A DNA stretch of 11,985 nucleotides from Chloroflexota bacterium (GTDB lineage: Bacteria; Chloroflexota; Anaerolineae; Anaerolineales; Anaerolineaceae), in NCBI GenBank assembly GCA_011053085.1, contig DSBE01000409.1, forward strand, positions 1-11,985, written 5' to 3'. Positions 1-5,250 of this stretch are shown here, piece after piece. Positions within the stretch are counted from its first letter, which is position 1. The number at the start of each line of letters is the position of its first letter. Below the pieces are notes generated by a model. It had not been told where the DNA came from. It searched no databases and worked only from the letters and a program-made list of their open reading frames with translations. Both the position numbers and the translations under genes were made by a program.

Positions 1-1
1 C

Positions 2-1198
2 CGCGTTTTTTGGAGTGATAAAAGCGAGGTGGATGTCAGCCACATGGCCCTGGGTCATGACACCATGCGCAGCACCAAACAGGCACCGTTTTGGGTGATG
101 GAGCAGCAAAGCGGCCCTACCGGCTGGTCAACGATTGCCGAAGCGCCCCGCCCGGGAGAACTGCGCGCGTGGGCTTATCAGGGTATTGCGCACGGCGCAG
201 ATGGCATGGTCTTTTTCCGCTGGCGTTCTTGCCGCTTTGGCACCGAGGAATATTGGCATGGCGTACTCGATCATCATGGTGAGGCCACCCGCCGCTATCA
301 CGAAGTGGTGCAGATGGGGCAGGAACTGGCGCAATTCGGCGGCCTGGTTGCCGGTTCAATGCCGGTGGCGGAAACCGCCATGCTGTTGAGTTATGATGCG
401 CGCTTTGGCTTCCAGAGCCAGCCCAACAACCCGCAATTCCATTACAACCAGCATTTTTACGATCTCTATCGTGGATTGTGGCAGCGCAATGTCGCTGTGG
501 ATATTGTCAGCGAGCAGGAACAGCACCTGTCGCAGTACAAACTGGTGATCGTGCCGGCGTTGTATGTGCTTTCAGAGCAGACCGCCCATACATTGGCCGA
601 ATATGTGCGCGCAGGAGGCGCGCTGCTGGTGACCGCACGCAGTGGTGTCAAAGGGTTGGCCAACGAGGTCGTCGACACGCGTCTGCCTGGGCTGCTGCGC
701 GAAGTGTGCGGGGTGCGTGTAGAAGAATATGACTCGATGAAACCTGACCAGCACAACCGCGTGATCTTCGACGTGGATGCGATCAAAGGCAAGGAAGCTG
801 AACTCCGGGTGTGGGCAGAATGGCTCGAGCCGGAAGGCGCGCAGTCGATCGCCCATTACAGCGAAGATTACCTGGCAGGACAATCCGCCATCACCATCAA
901 TGAATTTGGCGCGGGCAAAGCGGTGTATGCCGGGGTGTGGGGTGACAGCGAACTGTTCGATACCCTGTACGAATGGCTGCTGCCGCAGATCGGGGTGGAG
1001 GGCATCGCCGCGCCGCAGGGTGTTGAGGTAGTGCAGCGCAAGCAAGGCGGCCAGACCTTCTCGTTTGTGATTAACCACAGCCAGGAAGCGCGCCACTTCA
1101 TCATCGGCGAAGAAATGCAGGAGTTAATCAGCGGCAAGGCCATCAAGGGTGAAATCATCCTGCCACCGCTGGAAGTGCTGGTGCTGCAGCATAACTGA
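2..1198 (+). CDS. GH42 beta-galactosidase, 3' part (5' end outside window)
   Basis: This is the C-terminal 398 residues of a family 42 glycoside hydrolase, which hydrolyses terminal beta-D-galactosides. The reading frame is open to the left edge, so the true start lies upstream; the GTG at 29 is only an internal codon. Three known family parts are visible. The first is the end of the catalytic barrel, with PFWVMEQQSGPTGW, whose Glu matches the family nucleophile and whose Trp eight residues later matches the conserved substrate-site Trp. The FRWRSCRFGTEEYWHG stretch follows. Next is the beta-galactosidase trimerisation domain (about 390-1000), and last the small C-terminal beta domain ending in LEVLVLQHN. 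GH42 enzymes are usually about 650-700 residues, so roughly 40% is missing. No signal peptide can be judged. A hairpin terminator follows 20 bases after the stop. The family assignment is firm; the natural substrate is not known. Confidence 0.93.
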   Translation, partial: RVFWSDKSEVDVSHMALGHDTMRSTKQAPFWVMEQQSGPTGWSTIAEAPRPGELRAWAYQGIAHGADGMVFFRWRSCRFGTEEYWHGVLDHHGEATRRYHEVVQMGQELAQFGGLVAGSMPVAETAMLLSYDARFGFQSQPNNPQFHYNQHFYDLYRGLWQRNVAVDIVSEQEQHLSQYKLVIVPALYVLSEQTAHTLAEYVRAGGALLVTARSGVKGLANEVVDTRLPGLLREVCGVRVEEYDSMKPDQHNRVIFDVDAIKGKEAELRVWAEWLEPEGAQSIAHYSEDYLAGQSAITINEFGAGKAVYAGVWGDSELFDTLYEWLLPQIGVEGIAAPQGVEVVQRKQGGQTFSFVINHSQEARHFIIGEEMQELISGKAIKGEIILPPLEVLVLQHN

Positions 1199-1217
1199 GA
1201 TTTTGGTCCAAAGATAA

Positions 1218-1252
1218 AACAGCAGGCTGAAATCATCCTTCAGCCTGCTGTT
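1218..1252. terminator. Bidirectional hairpin terminator between convergent genes
   Basis: A perfect 14-bp inverted repeat (1218-1231 pairing with 1239-1252) with a 7-base loop, arms beginning AACAGCAGGCTGA. On the + strand it is followed by TTATTTTAAT, and the - strand exit is also A/T-rich. It lies exactly between the GH42 stop (1198) and the stop of the convergent DUF1295 gene (1273), so it can serve both transcripts. Seen directly; termination activity is inferred. Confidence 0.85.
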
Positions 1253-1272
1253 ATTTTAATGGCCGTTTTAGC

Positions 1273-2142
1273 TCACAGTTTGGGGATCAGCACCGGGGTA
1301 TTCTTTTTATGATCCTCATAATCTTCCTGTCCGCCCCAGCGTTCATCGGCGCTCTTTTCCAACAGCGGTACGCCGCTGATTTTGGTGAGCAGGATGGTGA
1401 CGAAGACTGGTGAGATGAGCGCCACCCACTGCCAGCCGCGCAGTACCGGCAGGGCAATGATGGCAACCCCGATCCACAACACGATCTCGCCAAAGTAATT
1501 GGGGTGGCGTGATTTTGACCACAAACCCGTGCGGATGAATTTGCCTTTGTTGGCAGGATCAGCGCGGAAGCGGCTCTTCTGCGCGTCTGCCACCACCTCG
1601 AAGGCAAAACCAAACAGCCACACCAGCAACCCGACGATGGCAAAAACATCAAAGTCAACGCGGGTGCTGCTGGTGATCACCACCAGGGCGGCAGCCATGG
1701 TGAACACCACCCACAGGCCCTGCAGGGTCCACACGGTGAGGAAGCGGAAGAAGGACGGCTTGAGATCATCGAAGCGCCCGTCTTTGCCGGCTTTGTGAAT
1801 GCGGCGGAACAGGAAGGTGCCCAGCCGCAGGGTCCACGCGATGACCAGCGCTGCTACCAAATAGGTGCGCAGATCAGGCTGGGGAGCCAGCAGCAGGCTT
1901 GTCACCGTGAGGGTGATATAGGTGAGAGTGCCGGTGATATCAAAGAACTTTTCGGTTTGATACAGATAGGAGGGAATGAAGACCAGCCAGTTAATAAGGA
2001 AGGAAAGCACCACCGCCAGCGCAAACAGCGGCAATCCGCCCTCCAGAACAGATCCACCCTGGCTGCCCGCCCAGGCAATGCCAGCGGCGATCAACAGAAT
2101 CAGGGGAATGGCAAATGCAGCTTTAAAATTTTCTTTGGACAT
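1273..2142 (-). CDS. DUF1295 / isoprenylcysteine methyltransferase-like integral membrane protein
   Basis: A 289-residue polytopic membrane protein with about seven or eight hydrophobic segments (roughly residues 9-25, 37-57, 68-86, 92-111, 135-157, 165-187 and 219-258). The motif SRHPNYFGE at residues 211-219 is the hallmark of the DUF1295 / steroid 5-alpha-reductase C-terminal / ICMT-like superfamily. The EKFFDITGTLTYI segment near residue 63 and the Trp-Gly-Gly plus acidic C-terminus also fit DUF1295. Members are thought to act on lipid or isoprenoid substrates, either as S-adenosylmethionine-dependent methyltransferases or as reductases; the substrate here is unknown. I chose ATG 2142 because AAAGGG lies 9 bases upstream. 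A longer reading from TTG 2169 adds nine polar residues and has no better site. The gene stands alone, convergent with the beta-galactosidase and divergent from the TadE unit. Family assignment is confident; the reaction is not. Confidence 0.88.
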   Translation of the reverse strand: MSKENFKAAFAIPLILLIAAGIAWAGSQGGSVLEGGLPLFALAVVLSFLINWLVFIPSYLYQTEKFFDITGTLTYITLTVTSLLLAPQPDLRTYLVAALVIAWTLRLGTFLFRRIHKAGKDGRFDDLKPSFFRFLTVWTLQGLWVVFTMAAALVVITSSTRVDFDVFAIVGLLVWLFGFAFEVVADAQKSRFRADPANKGKFIRTGLWSKSRHPNYFGEIVLWIGVAIIALPVLRGWQWVALISPVFVTILLTKISGVPLLEKSADERWGGQEDYEDHKKNTPVLIPKL

Positions 2143-2282
2143 GGTTATATACCCTTTCTCTCTACCCAATGTATGAAAGTTTGTTTTGTTTATTCCTATC
2201 TTAGCTCTTGCTTATTAGAATTTGCTTTAAATTCCCATCAGAAAAGTGTTAGCGCCTTGGGTAGCCTGTGAGGATTGCCAGC

Positions 2283-2310
2283 TTTGGTTCGCCTGGTTTC
2301 GTTGTATAAT
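2283..2310 (+). promoter_or_regulatory. Weak promoter candidate, perfect -10
   Basis: A perfect TATAAT at 2305-2310 is preceded by only a poor -35 (TTTGGT at 2283-2288, 16-base spacer). A TTGCCA at 2275-2280 is too far away (24 bases). It would give a 5' leader of about 200 bases in front of the TadE gene. It may be chance in AT-rich DNA. Confidence 0.3.
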
Positions 2311-2416
2311 ATAGGCAGAAAGTGAAAATGGCGCAAAAAGGCCTTGCGAAAGGTGAGAATTCGTTTAAAATCGCTGTTTTTGCTATTAAAAGACTTTGCA
2401 ATTTCGTTATAGGTAA

Positions 2417-2446
2417 TTGTCAAGAGTGGGTTTCTCATGTTATAGT
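2417..2446 (+). promoter_or_regulatory. Sigma-70-like promoter with extended -10 for the TadE/VWA/PA14 operon
   Basis: TTGTCA at 2417-2422 matches five of six bases of the -35 consensus. TATAGT at 2441-2446 matches five of six of the -10 and is preceded by TGT (2438-2440), an extended -10. The spacer is 18 bases, and the predicted start is near 2453, giving a leader of about 64 bases before ATG 2517. A short inverted repeat GTTA-TAG-TAAC (2439-2449) overlaps the -10. This is the best promoter in the gap and is well placed for the four-gene unit downstream. Confidence 0.6.
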
Positions 2447-2516
2447 AACGATATATAAGAATCCCACGGGGATCAGGGAACATTCCATTTAATCTATTTG
2501 ATGAAAGAAATCTCTT

Positions 2517-3299
2517 ATGACGCCTATCCATCAATCTCCTTCTGAAGAGAAGGCAACTGAACAACAAGATCATTGTCAACAACCGCACAATCGATCGCGG
2601 CGGGGTCAGTCATTGATTGAGATGGCGTTGATCGTCCCGATTTTGTTGATTATGGTGGTGGGGTTGGTGGAAGTGGCGGCATTCATGGGCGCTTACCTGG
2701 ATGCACTTGATCTGGTGCGTGAAGCAGCGCGCTTTGCGTCTTTGCGTGATCCGTTCTATATCGGCCCGACCGATATGCATTGCAGTACCGATGCCTTCAA
2801 CTTTTACTATGACACGGTGTGCATCTTTTCTCCACCGGCAGGCAACCCGCGCTGCACCGGTCCGACTGATCCCTTCTGCAATGGCGTAAACAACGCCACG
2901 GAACTTGATATGACCATTGACGACATTGTCATCACCGTCTTCACCGTGGTGGATGATCATGTGACTGCCATTGCCCCTTCGCCGCCAGGATACTATGCCT
3001 ATTCTGACTATGACAGCGACACTGACAACAACGGCAACTGGCAGAAGAACTGTGACGGCGATATCGTGCGCTTCACACCGTATTTCACCGCCGATAAGAT
3101 GAACAGTTATTTGAGCAGCACCGCCCCACCCAGGCGTGGTTTTGTGGCGGTGGAATATTATTATTGTTATGAACAGATGTTAAAAGCCCCCCTTATCTCA
3201 AACTTTGTTCCAGAGAAACTGAGGATCCATGTTTACACAGTTATGTCACTTCCTGCGGCGATTCCCACTGCGACGCCCTTCTTCACCCCGGCGCCCTGA
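2517..3299 (+). CDS. TadE-like pseudopilin / surface protein
   Basis: A 260-residue protein with a TadE-like N-terminus. A polar, basic leader (residues 1-30, ending NRSRRGQS) is followed by the signature SLIEMALIVPILLIM and one hydrophobic helix (about 36-58), then VREAARFASLRDP. In the Tad (Flp pilus) system such proteins are pseudopilins held in the membrane with the bulk outside. The rest carries several Cys, an Asp/Asn-rich stretch (DYDSDTDNNGN, near residue 162) and a Thr-Pro-rich end (PTATPFFTPAP), echoing the linkers of the PA14 protein downstream. The start at 2517 is the only in-frame candidate before the helix; its ribosome-binding site is weak (GAAAG). The 3' end overlaps the VWA gene by 71 bases. 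It is the first gene of the unit, behind the promoter at 2417-2446. TadE-like assignment rests on the N-terminal 60 residues; the C-terminal 190 resemble nothing I can name. Confidence 0.85.
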   Translation: MTPIHQSPSEEKATEQQDHCQQPHNRSRRGQSLIEMALIVPILLIMVVGLVEVAAFMGAYLDALDLVREAARFASLRDPFYIGPTDMHCSTDAFNFYYDTVCIFSPPAGNPRCTGPTDPFCNGVNNATELDMTIDDIVITVFTVVDDHVTAIAPSPPGYYAYSDYDSDTDNNGNWQKNCDGDIVRFTPYFTADKMNSYLSSTAPPRRGFVAVEYYYCYEQMLKAPLISNFVPEKLRIHVYTVMSLPAAIPTATPFFTPAP

Positions 3300-5217
3300 A
3301 CAAAAACCGCAAAAAAATTCACACCGCGGCCAGGCTCTGGTCATTTTTGCGTTTGCGATGGTTGGCCTGGTGGCGGCGGTTGGACTGGCAGTTGATACAG
3401 CTTCGTTATATGTGCGTTACGGCCAACTGAAGCGCGCGGTAGATGCGGCTGCCATTACGGCTGCCAATGAGTTTAAGACCGGGCAATCACTGGACAAGAT
3501 GTATGATGCTGCTGAAGAAGTGTTGCGCATGCACGAGATCGATATGACCTTAATCGATCTGGAGGTGTATATCTGTGATGCCTACACTCAGGACCTGGTG
3601 GAACCCTACGAGGGGGACGCTGATGGCGTCCGTGACCTTTATTTACTAACTGTTAAACCTCGTTTTTACCACCGCTGCCCCAATACAGAAAGCGGGTTGG
3701 TAGCACCGCGCAAGCTGGTGTGGGTGGAAGCCACCCAGATTGCACCCCTGTACTTCCTTACTATCATGGGATTCACAGATGTGCCGCTGCGCACTCATAC
3801 CATCACCGAAGCAGCCCCGGTGGACCTGGTGATCGTGATCGATATTTCTGAATCCATGGGTGAACATACGCCTGGTTTTTCCCCTGGCAACTTTGACGCC
3901 AATAGTTGTAATCCGACCAACACTTGCGAGCCGCTGCGCCAGGCAAAGGAAGCCGCCACGATCCTGGTGGACAAACTGCACCAGGGCTATGATCGTGTGG
4001 CGGTGGTTACCTTTGATGTGAATGCAACCACCCATCCGATCCCTAACAGTCAGGGCATTCCCACCAGCCTGAGCGACGATATGGATCAGGTTAAATCTGC
4101 TTTATTGAATATCCAATTACACAATGACGCTCCGTTTTTCAAACTCTGGCCCAAATGGCGCAACCCGGGTTTGGAAAACCCGAGCGGACCGAAGAATTAC
4201 TATGCGTTCAACCCGGTTAATCCAGAAGACCGCGACGGCGATGGGAGGGATGCAGACCCCATGTTCCCGCCGTGCATCGATGTGGACGGGACCGTCAATA
4301 ACCACCCGATGTGCTGCAACCTGACCCCCGATCGCTGGGATTCTGACCCCAAGTTCTCCGGTTTCAACTTTGCCGGCAGTGGTTTCCCCTGTGATTCGGA
4401 TCTTTTATTAGACGCTTACGACTGGGATGGTGATGGTGTCTTCACCATGGCAGATCACAATGCATCGGTCGCCTTTTTGGGTGGTTCCGTTTCTGATGAC
4501 GCGCTCTATAATCTGTCGATTTTATCCACCTGCAGTGGCTGTGGGATGCGCGAAGCCAGCAGCATCCTCAACCAGCATGGCCGCGCTGGCGCGGTGTGGA
4601 TTGTAGTCTTCCTGTCAGATGGTGGTGTCAACCTTTCTGATCGTGCCCCGATCATACCGGCGCAATATACCAATGGCTTTTGCTTTGGCCCGCCATTGAA
4701 CCACACCCTTGGCACTTATCCGGTGCCGATGACCTCGCCGGCTTTATTCAGCCACTCTTGGAACGCGATGTGCCGCGGTGACAGCAGCGCGCCGCGTATC
4801 TGCATCAACGATGATGTCGACACCTGCCCGCCAGGAACGATCTGGGAGGATCCCTCAACATTGCTATACGGGCAGGTTTCTTATAACGCTTATCACTATG
4901 CGCTGGACGTGACTGACCGTATGGCGTTGACAACCAGCACCACCAACGAGCCACTGGGCAATGATATCGGTATCTTTACCATCGGCCTGGGAGATGTTAT
5001 CAGAGAAGTTGACGGTGTAGTCATTGAAACATATGGGGAAGACTTGCTGCGTTACATGGCGGCAGTGGGCATTGACGGCGACCGTACCACCGACCCCTGC
5101 GCGGGCATTCCAGCCAAACAAACCTGCGGACAGTACTACTACGCGCCCAGTGCGGGTGAATTATTTGCGATATTCGAAGATATTGCTAACCGTATCTATA
5201 CGCGAATTTCTCAATAG
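3229..5217 (+). CDS. TadG-like membrane anchor fused to a von Willebrand factor A domain
   Basis: A 662-residue protein. An Arg/Pro-rich basic leader (1-33) precedes HRGQALVIFAFAMVGL, one hydrophobic helix (36-57) and the TadG-type region ending VDAAAITAANEFK, as in putative Flp pilus-assembly TadE/G-like proteins. A VWA domain starts near residue 197 (VDLVIVIDISESMG). Its metal-site motif DISES is at 205-209, VVTFD near 265, and a later strand carries FLSDGG with Asp464. VWA domains bind protein or matrix partners through a divalent metal. Between VVTFD and FLSDGG lies a long Cys-rich insertion with two DxDGDG loops (334-343 and 398-409); the second matches an EF-hand/dockerin calcium loop. 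The end (YYYAPSAGELFAIFEDIANRI) is typical of bacterial VWA proteins. ATG 3229 is the only start before the helix; GAGGA lies just 3 bases upstream, so translational coupling to the overlapping TadE gene is likely. The chain should face outward. Confidence 0.9.
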   Translation: MFTQLCHFLRRFPLRRPSSPRRPEQKPQKNSHRGQALVIFAFAMVGLVAAVGLAVDTASLYVRYGQLKRAVDAAAITAANEFKTGQSLDKMYDAAEEVLRMHEIDMTLIDLEVYICDAYTQDLVEPYEGDADGVRDLYLLTVKPRFYHRCPNTESGLVAPRKLVWVEATQIAPLYFLTIMGFTDVPLRTHTITEAAPVDLVIVIDISESMGEHTPGFSPGNFDANSCNPTNTCEPLRQAKEAATILVDKLHQGYDRVAVVTFDVNATTHPIPNSQGIPTSLSDDMDQVKSALLNIQLHNDAPFFKLWPKWRNPGLENPSGPKNYYAFNPVNPEDRDGDGRDADPMFPPCIDVDGTVNNHPMCCNLTPDRWDSDPKFSGFNFAGSGFPCDSDLLLDAYDWDGDGVFTMADHNASVAFLGGSVSDDALYNLSILSTCSGCGMREASSILNQHGRAGAVWIVVFLSDGGVNLSDRAPIIPAQYTNGFCFGPPLNHTLGTYPVPMTSPALFSHSWNAMCRGDSSAPRICINDDVDTCPPGTIWEDPSTLLYGQVSYNAYHYALDVTDRMALTTSTTNEPLGNDIGIFTIGLGDVIREVDGVVIETYGEDLLRYMAAVGIDGDRTTDPCAGIPAKQTCGQYYYAPSAGELFAIFEDIANRIYTRISQ

Positions 5218-5236
5218 GATGGATACAGAGAGATTC

Positions 5237-5242
5237 GAGGAG
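5237..5242 (+). promoter_or_regulatory. Strong Shine-Dalgarno for the PA14 gene
   Basis: GAGGAG lies 8 bases before ATG 5251, in the 33-base gap after the VWA stop. It is the strongest ribosome-binding site in the unit. It fixes the start at 5251 rather than the later in-frame ATG at 5284, and suggests this gene is translated efficiently on its own. Confidence 0.8.
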
Positions 5243-5250
5243 ATGAGCCT

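Larger units (their letters stand above)
2143..2516. other. Divergent intergenic region
   Basis: This 374-bp stretch between the divergent DUF1295 gene and the TadE unit is clearly more AT-rich than the neighbouring genes. It contains no convincing gene. The open frame on the - strand at 2238-2588 resembles no family known to me and overlaps the TadE start. Two rightward promoter candidates are listed separately. I could not pick a convincing leftward promoter for the DUF1295 gene by eye. Confidence 0.7.

Noticed and set aside
572..1096. 174-residue open frame opposite the beta-galactosidase
   Set aside because: Shadow of a well-supported GH42 coding frame; no family resemblance.
2143..2169. 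Longer start (TTG 2169) for the DUF1295 protein
   Set aside because: ATG 2142 has AAAGGG at good spacing and begins just before the first membrane helix; the extra nine residues have no support.
2238..2588. 116-residue open frame on the - strand in the divergent gap
   Set aside because: It runs into the TadE start and through the + strand promoter, has no recognisable family and no clear ribosome-binding site, and lies in AT-rich DNA.
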